Shown: positions 24,901 through 63,470 of the stretch, piece by piece
How positions within the stretch are numbered: the stretch's first letter is position 1
Layout of the letters: the number at the start of each line of letters is the position of its first letter
DNA from: Antilocapra americana
Lineage: Eukaryota; Chordata; Mammalia; Artiodactyla; Antilocapridae
Assembly: GCA_007570785.1 (NCBI GenBank)
Contig: ML664152.1
Location: forward strand, 1,426,911 to 1,490,910
Length of the DNA stretch: 64,000 nt
Direction of reading: 5' to 3'
Made by a program: the position numbers and the translations under genes
The notes under the pieces: generated by a model
What the model saw: only the letters and a program-made list of their open reading frames with translations
Told to the model about the DNA's origin: nothing
The model's database searches: none

Positions 24901-27900
24901 CCCATGGACTGTAGCCTACCAGGCTCCTCAGTCATTCTATGGGATTTTCCTGGCAAGAGTGGGTTGTCATTTCCTTCTCCAGGGGATCTTCCTCACCCAG
25001 GAATCGAACCCGGGTCTCCCGCATTGTAGGCAGCTGCTTTTACCGTCTGAGCCACCAGGGAAGTCAGGCAGACCTCATTTTATTGTACTTCACTTTACCA
25101 TGCTTTGAAGATACTGACTTTTTTACAAGTTGAAGATTTGTGGCAACCCTGCATTGTCAGATGGCGGTTAGCATTTTATAGCAATAAAATATTTTTATTA
25201 AGGTATGTACATTGTGTTTTTAGACACAATGCTATTACACACTAAGTAGACTATAATATAGTATAAACATAATTTTTATGTGTACTGGGAAACCAAAAAT
25301 TTTTGTGAGGTGCTTTATTGCAATATTTATTGGGGTGGTCTGGAACTGAGCAATATCTCTGAGGTCTGCCTGTACAAGAAATACATTGACTTGTGAGTGT
25401 TAATCTTGTGTAATCTTGTTGAGGTCACTTATTTGTTCTGGGAGGTCTTTTCTTAAATGATTTTTGTTTACTTTCTTGTCTTATTGCACTAGCTAGAACT
25501 TTTAACTATTTCTTTTGTTCTACTTGCTTTAGATTTATTTTGCTCATCTTTTTCTAGGTTCTTGAGATGGAAGCTTAGCTTAATGATTTGAAACTTCTTC
25601 TTTTCTAATATTTGCATTTATTGCTGTACATTTCCCTCTGAGCCTGCTTCAGCTACATCCTACAGATTTTGATGTGTTGAATCTTCATTTTCTTTCATTC
25701 TATGTATTTTTGTCTCTTTTTATACTTCTCTTTGACCTATGATTATTTCAAAGTGTTTTGTTTGGTTTCCAAGTGTTTTGTTTTCCTATCTTTCTGTTAC
25801 TGATATACTTTTGATTCCATTCTGTTGTCATCAGAGAACATATTCTGCATTATGTCGAGGTTTGTTTTATGGCCCAGGTCATGGTCTATCTTGTTATATT
25901 GCTGCATGGACACTTGAAAAGAATGTGAATTCTGCTGTTTGGGGGTGGAGTATCCTATAAATGCCAATTACATCCTATTGTTGATGGTGGTATTGTTTTT
26001 TTCTGTATCCTTATGGGTTTTCTGTCTGGCCTATTGTTGAGAAAGGAATGTTGAAGTTTTCATTTATCATTGTGAATTTGTCTTTTTTTTCTTTCAATTC
26101 TATCATGTTTTTACTTCACAGTTTTTTTTTAGCTATTTGTTGTATACACATGCACTGTGTGTCTTGGTGGATTGAGTCTTTTAACCTTATATAATGTCCT
26201 CTGCCTGTGGTCATTTTCTTTTCTCAGAAGTCTACTTTACATGATATTCATATAGCCATTCTGCTTTCCTTTGGCTTTTTTTTTTTCCAATTGTTATTTA
26301 TTTATTGGCTGTGCTGGGTCTTCATTGCTGTGCAGGCTTTCTCTAGTTGCAGTGCATGGATTTCTCATTGCAGTGGCTTCTCTTGTTGCTGAGCACAGGC
26401 TCTAGGGAATGTGGGCTCAGTACTTGCATCATGTGGGCTCAGTACTTGCATCACGTGGGCTCAGTACTTGTATCACGTGGGCTCAGTACTTGCATCACGT
26501 GGGCTCAGTAGTTGCAATTCCTGGGCTCTAGAGCACAGGCTCCTCAGTTGTGGCACACAGGCTTAGTTGCTCTGTGGCATATGGAATCATCCCAGATCAG
26601 GGATTGAACTATGTCTCCTGCATTGGCAGGTGTATTTTTTTTTTTTTTAACCACTGAACTGCCAGGGAAGCCTCTGTCCTTTTATCTGTAACCTGACTAT
26701 ACTGTTATACTTGAGTTTCTTGTAGATAGCATATGGTTGTCAGGTTTTTTAACTCACTCTGCCAGTCTCTTTCTTTGATTGGCTTATTTAGACCATTTAT
26801 ATTTAGTGTAATTGTGCTGTGTTAGAACTTACATCTGTCATTTCATTTTTGTTTTCCTTTTATTCTCTGCCTTTTGTTTCTGTTTTCTTTTCCCCTGCCT
26901 TTTCATGTGTTATTTACAGATTCTTCAGAACTTCATTTTGGGTTATCTGTTGTACATTTTGAGTGTATCTCTTGTGATAACTTTTTTGATAGTTGCTCTA
27001 TATATTAAATGGCCAGTTGTAGTAAGTATTGAAATCTCACCTCCTTTAAGTCACTTTTCCCTCCACTGTTTATAGTACACGTGCCTTATTTATTTTCTCT
27101 ATCGTTAGAGCTGCCTGAGATGGGGTTATAAGTTTTACTTCAGGTATCAAACATTTAGGAAACTGGAGAGAAGAAAAGTCTATTTACCTATAATTTTGAT
27201 CACTGTTGTTTCTCCTTCTTAATGTCACAGGTTTCTTATCATTTACTTTCTGTTTAGAGAACCTTCTTCAGGCATTCTTTTAGGGCAGTTCTGCTGGTGA
27301 CAAATTGTTCTCTGAGTTTTTCTTGACCTGAGAGTATCTTGATTTATTTTTCATTTCTGAATGATGTTTTCAGTGGAATAGGTTTGTGGGTTAACAGTTT
27401 TTTTGTTCACCATGTGAAAAATTTCCTTGTGACCTTCCTGGTTTCTGATGAAAAATCCACTGTCACTCTAATTATTTTCCCCCTACAGTGTCATTTTCTT
27501 CTTGCTGCTCAAGATTTTTCCTTTTTCTTTATCTTTAGCTTTCAGAAATTTGACTATGATCTGTATTGGTCTGATTTGGGGTGGGTGTCTTGTTTGCAGT
27601 TCCCTCACACTCTAAGGGGCTTCCATGGTGGCTCGGTGATGAAGAATCTGCCTGCCAATGCAGGAGATAGGAGATACAAGTACAACCCCTGGATTGGGAA
27701 GATACCTGTAGGGGGAAATGGCAGCTCACTCCAGTATTCTTGCCTGGAAAATTCCATGGACAGAGGAGCCCTGTGGGCCACAGTCTGTGGGGTTGCAAAG
27801 AGTTGGACACGACTGAGTGACTGAACGTGATCCACATGCACCTTCTTCAATCTGTAGGATAATGTCCCTGGCCAGATTTGAGACATTTTCACAGCCACTG

Positions 27901-30203
27901 CTTCCTCAAGTCCTTTTTCAGCTCCACCCTTTTTCTTTCTCCTTGTTTCACTCCCATGGCGGTGTTTTGTCCCCTGGCGGATGAGGCTCTGCTCTCTTCC
28001 CTGTCTGTTTTGTTGTCTGGATTTGCTCATTTCTGTCGTTCCATCTTCCAGTGTACTGATTCTTTTCTCTGTTCCCTCCATTCTGTTGTCAAGACCGTTT
28101 GTTAAGTTTTTATATTGGTTACTGTATTTTTCTGTTCTAGCTTTTCTTCTTTATCGCTTCCATTTCTTTTCTGCAAAGCTTTATCATCTCTGTCATCTTG
28201 GTATCAGTGTCTGTTGATTGTATTTCATTCATTTAGAGAACTTTTTCTAAGTTTGCTGAGTGATTTTTTTAAGTGAAACCTGTACATCTTGGCTATTATG
28301 TTATGAGTTCTAGATCTTATTTTTAAAAAAATACTTATTTGGCTGCTTTGGGTCTTAGTTGCAGTACTTGGACTTAGTTACTCTGAGGCATGTGAGATCT
28401 TAGTGCCCTGACCTGGGATTGAACCTGCGTCCCCTGCATTGCATGGTGGGTTCTTAACCACTGGACCACTAGGGAAGTCCCTCTGGATCTGATTTAATCC
28501 TCTGTTTTAACTAGTTTTTCCTGACACTGCCCTCACAGAGGACTAGGAGCTTGTACTTCTTTCAGGCAGGTGGGGTGGGTGTCCAGACTCCCCACTCACC
28601 CCTCCTCACACTGAGGGGTGTGTGGGGGCTTCTCCTTGCTGCTGGGCAAGGATGGGAGTGCCAGCTCCCCACGTGGCCACCAGTGGTTGGGAGGGGCCTG
28701 AGTGCCTTGATACCGCTCCCCCTGTGGCCTCCAGTGATCCTGGTGGGGGCAGAGCATTCTTGCCACTGCTGGATGGGTTGAAAGTCCTAACTCTTCAGAG
28801 AGTTGGGGGGCACCGCCTGGTAAGAGTGACAGTCCAGGCTTTCCGTGTGGGCTCTGTGGGGTGAACATTCCAGCTCCCCCCAGGCCCTGACCAACCCCAC
28901 CTGAGCAGACTTGGGGCCTCCCAGCCTGGGTCATGAGGGGGGGGATCTGGTTAGAGCAGAGTGGTTCCCAGGCTCAGTGCCCTGTCCTGCTGGGCCAGTG
29001 GTCCCTCTCCTGGTCCTTCGTTTGGGGCAGCTTTTCTTAGTGTTGGATTTTTCCATGTGTGTTTGGGGTTTCTGGTTTGTTGGCTTCTTTGGTTCCTTTA
29101 AGAATATAGGCAACAGAAAGAAGAAAAAACCAGGGAACACATTGCCATGTTGCCTCTCGGATTCCAAGGCCAAAGCTGGTCTGCCCGTCCAGCTTTCAGT
29201 CACCTTCTGAATGCTCTGTGCAGTGTCCATGGCTTCACTCACACTTTGAGAGAAACAGGCCAGACATGCCAGCCCCAGGTTTCTGGAAGCGAGGTCTCTG
29301 ATGATTCACTTCCTGGTTTTGCTTCTGAAAATGAGCTTTCCTAGGAGGGCTGAGTGTGCTGGTGCTGGAGGGGGGCTGAGGGAGCCTCCCTTGGGGAGTG
29401 GAGCTCTGGGGACTTGGCGCACAGCTGAGGAAGACACCCTGGGCCCCTGCCCCCAGTGATCTGAAGTCCCAGTGGGCGCTGCCCCTGCCTTGGGCCCTGT
29501 GCCGAACTGCTGGGCAGCTTCACTTGTCACCCAGGGCCGTGGGGGCTGCACTGGGCGACTGGATGGTCGGTTCTCCTCCACCAGGCTCCACCCAGCACAT
29601 TTGCTGTCACACCAAGGGATCAGGATGCCTCAGGCAGGATCGCAGAGGCTCAGAGTGCTGGGCATGCTGATGCCCGGCTGGCCAGTGGAGGCCTGGGGGC
29701 CCCTCCCCCTCCCCCAGGAGTTCCTATGACCTCACCCGTGCCTCTCTGCTCCCCTGTCTGTGACCCCTGGGTGCCCCTCCCCCCCAGGTGCTCCCCTAAC
29801 CTCACCTGTGCCTCTCCCCCAAGATGCTCCCCTGACCTCACCCCTGCCTCTCTGTTCCCATGTCCCTGTTCCCTCNNNNNNNNNNTCACCCCTGCCTCTC
29901 TGTTCCCATGTCCCTGTTCCCTCTCCCCCCAGATGCTCCCCTGACCTCACCTGTGCCTCTCTGTTCCAGTTCCTCGTCTACTTTGTGTACTTCCTGGTGC
30001 TCTTCTCTGCCTACTTCGTTGCAGCCATGCTGGTGGGACTGCGCCACTTCCAACAGAGCTGCCGCCAGCCCCTGCCACCAGCCCAGGAGCTGGTGAGTCC
30101 CATGCAAGAGAAGGCCACGCAGGACGGGGCCCCGTGCCCAGCCCTGGAGAATGGTGTGTTTGCCGCGGGGGAGCTGAGCCCACAGTTTGAGGCCAAGGCC
30201 TGA
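12793..30203 (+). CDS. SLC19A1: SLC19A1, reduced folate carrier (5 coding exons, 506 aa)
   Basis: The spliced CDS joins 12793-12981, 16923-17685, 17754-17946, 20562-20703 and 29970-30203 (1,521 nt) in frame throughout. The product matches the SLC19 family reduced folate carrier, a plasma-membrane antiporter with 12 membrane spans that imports reduced folates and methotrexate in exchange for organic anions. Visible hallmarks are [19 protein letters not shown] in the first loop with its N-glycosylation Asn58, Asp88 in LLTDYLRY, Arg133 in [10 protein letters not shown], Arg371 in LFRGSYQF and Lys409 in LKTIIT. The last two correspond to human Arg373 and Lys411, and all four charged residues are known to matter for transport. 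The central cytoplasmic loop (about 205-260) is the least conserved part. The C-terminal tail after the last span is short, making the protein about 85 residues shorter than human (591 aa) but close to rodent length. The start ATG has a good Kozak context (gcagcATGG) and aligns with the human start. Identification rests on recalled family sequences, not on a search. Confidence 0.95.
12982..16922 (+). other. SLC19A1: SLC19A1 intron (GC-AG)
   Basis: It starts gcatgt and ends cccgcag. It contains no recognised exon; 16440-16600 is more AT-rich and may be an old MIR-like remnant. A segment at 13089-13150 resembles 12348-12405 upstream of the exon, a small local duplication. Confidence 0.6.
16923..17685 (+). 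CDS. SLC19A1: SLC19A1 coding exon 2 (763 nt)
   Basis: The acceptor is gtcccgcag at 16922 and the donor ctag|gtacgc after 17685. It encodes residues 64-318, starting [13 protein letters not shown], and covers membrane spans 2 to about 8, including Asp88 and Arg133, and the variable central loop. This exon is GC-rich and open in several other frames on both strands; those ORFs are shadows. Confidence 0.95.
17754..17946 (+). CDS. SLC19A1: SLC19A1 coding exon 3 (193 nt)
   Basis: The acceptor is gtctccccag at 17753 and the donor ccac|gtgagt after 17946. It encodes residues 318-382, from [14 protein letters not shown] to [13 protein letters not shown]. It contains Arg371, matching human Arg373. 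The intron before it is only 68 nt. Confidence 0.95.
17947..20561 (+). other. SLC19A1: SLC19A1 intron, nothing recognised
   Basis: Canonical gtgagt to ttaag intron. I see no interspersed repeat that I can name and no extra exon. Confidence 0.6.
20562..20703 (+). CDS. SLC19A1: SLC19A1 coding exon 4 (142 nt)
   Basis: The acceptor is ccctgttaag at 20561 and the donor ctcag|gttagc after 20703. It completes Thr382 and continues [17 protein letters not shown] to GLGLPVRSQ (residue 429). Lys409 lies in [10 protein letters not shown], matching human Lys411. Confidence 0.94.
23070..23270 (+). mobile_element. Bov-tA SINE
   Basis: tRNA-derived head with gttcgatccctggg, the core gatcccctggagaagggaatgg and the tail tccaacacaactgagc. 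Confidence 0.92.
23570..23785 (+). mobile_element. Bov-tA SINE
   Basis: gggcttcccaggtggcactag head, gatcccctggagaagcaaatgg core, and a tail ending gactgaagtgagttagcac. Confidence 0.92.
24480..24835. repeat. Medium-reiterated repeat, family uncertain
   Basis: ctgccataacaaaatatcacagactgg through gttcagtccataacagtg is a well-known mammalian repeat text (L1M 3' end or similar). I cannot fix the family. Confidence 0.6.
24862..25062 (-). mobile_element. Bov-tA SINE, antisense
   Basis: Starts gttgctcagttgtgtccgac and ends ctgagccaccagggaag, the reverse complement of Bov-tA. It abuts the left inverted repeat of the Tigger-type element. Confidence 0.92.
25065..25372 (+). mobile_element. Tigger1-type nonautonomous DNA transposon (about 308 bp)
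   Basis: Terminal inverted repeats caggcagacctca (25065-25077) and tgaggtctgcctg (25360-25372) match exactly. The interior (tggcaaccctgcat, atttttattaaggtatgtac, tgctttattgcaatattta) matches both ends of Tigger1 with the transposase middle deleted. A TA follows the right end, as expected for the target duplication. Confidence 0.88.
26285..26675 (-). mobile_element. CHR-type (tRNA-Glu) SINE with internal expansion, antisense
   Basis: Ends ccactgaactgccagggaagcc, the complement of the CHR head. The body has ggctgtgctgggtcttcattg. Its length is well above usual because of a 22-bp tandem array inside. Confidence 0.85.
26409..26520. repeat. 22-bp tandem repeat, 5 copies, inside CHR SINE
   Basis: The unit gtgggctcagtacttgcatc(a/t)(c/t) starts at 26411, 26433, 26455, 26477 and 26499. 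Confidence 0.95.
27615..27828 (+). mobile_element. Bov-tA SINE
   Basis: ggggcttccatggtggctcgg head and gttggacacgactgagtgac tail, with the usual body between. Confidence 0.92.
28322..28482 (-). mobile_element. CHR-type SINE, antisense
   Basis: ttggctgctttgggtcttag body and ccactggaccactagggaag end, the complement of a CHR/ART2 element. Confidence 0.85.
29700..29968. repeat. Pyrimidine-rich tandem repeat abutting the last SLC19A1 exon, with assembly gap
   Basis: Units built from gatgctcccctgacctcacc, ctgcctctctgttccc and cccccag recur several times up to the true acceptor. The N run at 29876-29885 lies inside the array, so copy number in the assembly is unreliable. Confidence 0.9.
29876..29885. 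other. Assembly gap (10 N)
   Basis: Ten undetermined bases flanked on both sides by copies of the same repeat (ttcccatgtccctgttccctc left and right). Confidence 1.
29970..30203 (+). CDS. SLC19A1: SLC19A1 last coding exon (CDS part, stop TGA 30201-30203)
   Basis: The acceptor is ctctctgttccag at 29969. It encodes residues 430-506: the last span ([16 protein letters not shown]), the LVGLRHFQQ juxtamembrane motif and a short hydrophilic tail ending FEAKA. The upstream side is a tandem repeat containing an assembly gap, so the reading up to the acceptor is reliable only from about 29886. Confidence 0.92.
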   Translation, partial: FLVYFVYFLVLFSAYFVAAMLVGLRHFQQSCRQPLPPAQELVSPMQEKATQDGAPCPALENGVFAAGELSPQFEAKA

Positions 30204-30760
30204 CCTCACATGATCTGCTGTCCCGCCCAGTGGGCAGTCAGATTCCTGACACCGCAGGCAGCAAGCCAGCCTGGACCTCAGGGCTCCCTGTCTTCTCTGT
30301 GTCAGCAGCCAGGTCTCCAGCATCATGTCCACATCGTCACCTTGTGGCAGCTGTGACGGAGGCCCTGGTGGTCTGTCCTTGGGATCCACGGTCTGAGGGC
30401 CACTGGCCTCCACGAGGGGTCCTTGCCTTGCATTATGGTGCCCAGAGCACAGCACCCCTCAGCCCTGCTTTGTGCCGTGGCTGTGGCCCCCAGCCTGCAG
30501 GGCACCCTGGCCACTGGGGGTGGGTTTGCTGTCCCTGCCTACCTGGGGTCAGTGGCAGGGTCCAGGTGCCCACCAGGCCTCCCTGCTTTCACCTTCTTGG
30601 GAGGCAAGTCCCACTTGTCCCAGGGAACCAGCAAAGTGGTCCCAGATGCCAGTCTAGGGGACCCGGCCCCCACAGGCTATTGGGGGCCGTGTTCCTGGGC
30701 CTGTGGCTAAACTGTGATGTTTGCAGTTGTCCAGGTGATTTCATTTTCAACAATGCTCTG
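30204..30760 (+). other. SLC19A1: SLC19A1 3' UTR (proximal part, end unknown)
   Basis: Noncoding sequence directly follows the stop. I see no AATAAA or ATTAAA on this strand in the next 2 kb, so the poly(A) site cannot be placed. A T/A-rich stretch near 30764-30778 (ttttttaaaaaatgg) is the only weak candidate. Confidence 0.45.
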
Positions 30761-32135
30761 TAGCTTTTTTAAAAAATGGACCTAAGTACAAATCCTTGTC
30801 TGCCTTTTTTCTGGGGGAGCAGCAGGGCCCTGGGGGTGGTGGTTCTGTCCAGTGGAAGCACCTCAGTTCCAGACTTCACCCCAAGTCCTCTTCCTCCTTT
30901 GCTCAGAGCTGGGTTGATGCTGTCCCATCCTGGGGGCCGCTCACGCCCCTGCCCCAAGGGGTGTTGCCTGTGCTACCCTGGGTGCCGCCCTGGCGCCTGA
31001 GAGCCAGTCATACATCCTCTGAGATGGGATGCCCAGACACGTGATGTGGACCCGCAACCCACTTGAGGACTTCATGTGTCCACCGGCCAATGGGGGGCCC
31101 AGCCCTGCCCCCAGCCATAGGCGAGGGCCTGACCCTGACCTGAGCCGATCCCGGCTCCCCCTGTGGCCTGTGGCCTTCATCCATGGTCCACAGAAAAGGC
31201 CGCCACTCCGACTTTAGAGCAGGATGCCTGCTGGGGGCAGGGCTTCCAGAACTGGCTACCCCTGGGGTCCCCGAGGTTGGCTTTGGTGAGCAGGGCATCT
31301 CGGGGCACCTTGAGGGTTGAAGAAGAGGCTGGACCTGCGGTAAGTCACAGCCAACAGGCCACTCAGGGCGGGTGGTCCCCTGTGGGTCCACGGGAGATGC
31401 CACAGCTGTTCCCTGGACCCTGCCGGGAGAGGCAGCAGCCAGCCATGTGTCCCTCCATCCTCGGGGGACTAGCAGGGCTTGAGGGAAGGGGGCTTGCCTC
31501 TGCTACTGACCAGGAGGCAGGGCTCTGCTCTGGGCCCCCACAACCTGCCCCCGGACCCCAGGAGTGCCCTCCTGCTGTGGCTGGCCCAGTGGCCCGGTCC
31601 TGCTGCTCCCCCTGCAGCTTCCCACAGGCGCTGGCCCCCTGCTTGGCCTCGGCCACCCCCAGTCTTGAGCTCCTGTTCAGTGCAGTGTGCGCTCCCCTCA
31701 GGGGTCAGACGCCTGCAGCAGCTGTGGGACACAGGGCTGGGTCAGGAGCCCGGGGCACAGACTATCTGCACGGCTCTAAGGGGCTTGTGAGGCTGCTGGC
31801 CACCCCGAGGGAGACCCGAGAGATGGGTGTGTGGCACCTGTGGCATCCGTGTATCTTTATCTCACATCTGTGTACACCTATGTGTGTTTGCTCACATCTG
31901 TGTGCCTCTTACGTCCATGTACACCTGTGCACCTGTACATACCTGCATATATGTGTGTATCCATGTACACTACCCGTGGCAGCTCTCTGTATCCATGTAC
32001 ATCTGAAGATTCAACTGTGGATTGAATTTTTTTTTTTAATGCATAAAGTTTCAGAAAGCAAATCGAATTTGCCATTTTCTCGCCTCTGTTTCCATGGTGT
32101 TTACACTGTATTTACAACTGTTTCTATAGCATTTT
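30761..32135. other. Convergent intergenic region
   Basis: GC-rich unique-looking sequence, then TG/CA-rich degenerate repeats at about 31840-31990 (gtgtacacctatgtgtg and variants). Open frames here lack recognisable domains. Confidence 0.5.
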
Positions 32136-32300
32136 TCTGGGCTGCCCTGGTGACTTAGCTGGTAAAGAATCCATCTGCAATTCGAGAGACCTGGATTTGA
32201 TCTCTGGGTTGGGAGGATCCTCTGGAGAAGGGAATGGCGACGCACTCCAGTGTTCTGGCCTAGAGAATTCCATGGACTGTATAGTCATGGGGTCACAGTA
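32136..32300 (+). mobile_element. Bov-tA SINE, truncated
   Basis: gctgccctggtgacttagctgg head, tggagaagggaatggcgacg core; stops after ggggtcacag without the usual tail. Confidence 0.88.
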
Positions 32301-32479
32301 TTAGGTATTAGAAGTAATCTGAAATAATGTAGAATATGCAGAGGGATGTGTATAGGATACATGCAAAAATCACACCATCTTACATAAGAATTCCTGAGCA
32401 TTTGCAGGTTTTGTATCTGTAGGGTTGTTGGGACCAATCCCCATGGGGCTGAGGAATGACCATACGTCTGAAAAGCCTT

Positions 32480-32645
32480 GTTTATCCACGTGCATCTGTG
32501 TACGTCTGCACACCTGTGTATACGTGTGCACACCTGTATGCACCTGTGCATTCCTGCACACCTGTGTATATGTGTGCACACCTATACAGGTATATATTTG
32601 CGCATACCTATGCATATCCGTGTATGTCTGCACACCTGCGGATAC
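32480..32645. repeat. Degenerate TG/CA-rich tandem repeat
   Basis: Short units such as tgcacacctgtgtatacgtg repeat irregularly. The composition is alternating purine-pyrimidine, like the block near 31.9 kb. Confidence 0.75.
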
Positions 32646-32704
32646 CCCTTTGGCAGGATCGGCCAGCTGGGCGGTCCAAGACAAGGACTCACCTCCTGAC
32701 AGTC

Positions 32705-32805
32705 AAAGTGAAAACAAAAGTCAGTCGCTTAGTCATGTCTGACTGTGTGACCTCCTGGACTGTAGCCCACAAGGCTCCTCTGCCAATGGGATTCTCCAGG
32801 CAGGG
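32705..32805 (-). mobile_element. Bov-tA SINE fragment, antisense
   Basis: aagtcagtcgcttagtcatg start and attctccaggcaggg end. Only the 3' half of the element is present. Confidence 0.85.
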
Positions 32806-32845
32806 ATAGAGTTCCTGCAGACCCAGCTTCTGTGCGAATGGCTGT

Positions 32846-32851
32846 TTTATT
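32846..32851 (-). terminator. COL18A1: Candidate distal poly(A) signal of COL18A1
   Basis: AATAAA on the - strand (tttatt on +), about 1.24 kb after the stop codon. Confidence 0.5.
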
Positions 32852-33899
32852 TGGAGGCTGCTGGGAAGCCACAGACAGCGCCCAGGACCAGCCCCTAGGT
32901 TTCCTGTCAGTGCTCAGACAGCAGGCCCTGGGGCAGCTGGGCAGCTGGGCTCTGGCCTGCACATCCCAGCATGGCCATCCCATTAGCTCCCTTGGAGATG
33001 CCCGTGTCCACCTCCAAACGCCCCCTCCTCCCCTCCCACAAGGAGGGCCACGCCACAGGTCCCCCAGAGATGTGCTGGCGCAGATCGTGCTGAGCAGGGC
33101 CTGAGCACACACAGCCCTCACTGGTCCGGGCTGGCCCCAACCCTCCATGCAGCCTTGCCCATCTCGAAGCTGGCTGGGCAGGAGCGTGTGGCCATCCTCT
33201 TTGCCACCATGGGTTTCTGCCTCCATGTCCAGCAGAGGTGGACCCAGGACCTTGGTGCCAAGCTCAGCCAAGACTTGAGGGGGCCTGGATCTGGGCCCAG
33301 ATGGGTCCTGGACGTGCTCCTGGGCAGAGCTGGGATGGAGCTGGAATTGGTGATCCTTGCCCTGGGGAAGGGACGCTAGTGCTGAGTGGGAGGTCCAGGT
33401 CCAGGGACAAGGTGCTGTGTTCATGGACTCCTCAAAAAGTACATCCTGGGCTGGGGTCAGGCTCTGTGCCTTAGGGCTCGCTTACTGTAGACAATCCTCA
33501 CCCCCCGTGGCAGGACTGGCCACACACAGCAGCATCAGGAGGAGATGGGCCAGAGCCCGGGGAGGTGGGGCTGAGGAGCCCGGGTCAGCAGTGGGGCATC
33601 AAGCTTGGACGCTCCCGCAGGATGGCTGCTGGGAGGAAAGGCGGTGCAGCCCCAGCGCCCCCTCGTGGCTTCTCTGTAGATGGCCGGGTGTTGGCAGGAC
33701 AAGGGTTTCTGGGAAACAGAGTAGCTGAGGCAGTTCAACCACCACCCCCAACCCTACCCCACAGTACCCAGGAAGTCCTGGGGACACACCTCCCTGGGCA
33801 GAAGGTTCCAGAGTTGGCCTCTTGCCAAAACAAGGCCAGAAGGAAGTCTGAGCACCAGGCAGTTTTAAACTTTTTTAAAAATACACTCTTTGGCTTCCT

Positions 33900-33905
33900 T
33901 TTATT
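33900..33905 (-). terminator. COL18A1: Candidate proximal poly(A) signal of COL18A1
   Basis: AATAAA on the - strand (tttatt on +), about 0.18 kb after the stop codon. Confidence 0.4.
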
Positions 33906-34085
33906 TCTTGAGGATTACATGAAACGTGAACCATAGAGGCAAGTGTCCCGGCCAGGTCCCCTCCCTGGGGTGCCGGCAGAGGCCCTCTGCCCAGGCCAGG
34001 GGCATTCTGCTCCTCCTGCCTGGCACCTGGCTCCTCTCTGGCACTCTGTTCGTCAGTCCACCTGTCCTTGGTGCCCGCAGAGGCC

Positions 34086-63470
<29,385 letters not shown>

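Larger units (their letters stand above)
25380..28320 (-). mobile_element. LINE-1 remnants, antisense, interrupted
   Basis: gtgaattctgctgtttggggg, tggtattgtttttttctgtatcc and similar text are the complement of L1 ORF2. It is cut by a CHR SINE (26285-26675) and a Bov-tA (27615-27828). The part right of 27.84 kb is less certain. Confidence 0.7.
20704..29969 (+). other. SLC19A1: SLC19A1 last intron (9.3 kb), repeat-filled
   Basis: GC-rich unique sequence to about 22.7 kb, then an AT-rich nest of mobile elements to about 28.5 kb, then GC-rich sequence ending in a tandem repeat. No extra coding exon is recognised. Confidence 0.7.
32825..34085 (-). other. COL18A1: COL18A1 3' UTR (probable extent)
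   Basis: Two AATAAA hexamers occur on the - strand downstream of the stop: at 33900-33905 (3' UTR about 0.2 kb) and 32846-32851 (about 1.25 kb). The longer form resembles the length I recall for human COL18A1. The Bov-tA fragment at 32705-32805 starts just beyond the distal signal. Extent is inferred. Confidence 0.5.

Noticed and set aside
26409..26520. Regular repeats as a possible CRISPR array
   Set aside because: Units are directly adjacent without spacers, in a mammalian SINE.
31163..32158. 331-codon open frame on the + strand in the convergent region
   Set aside because: It runs through degenerate TG/CA repeats and into a Bov-tA; the peptide is low complexity.
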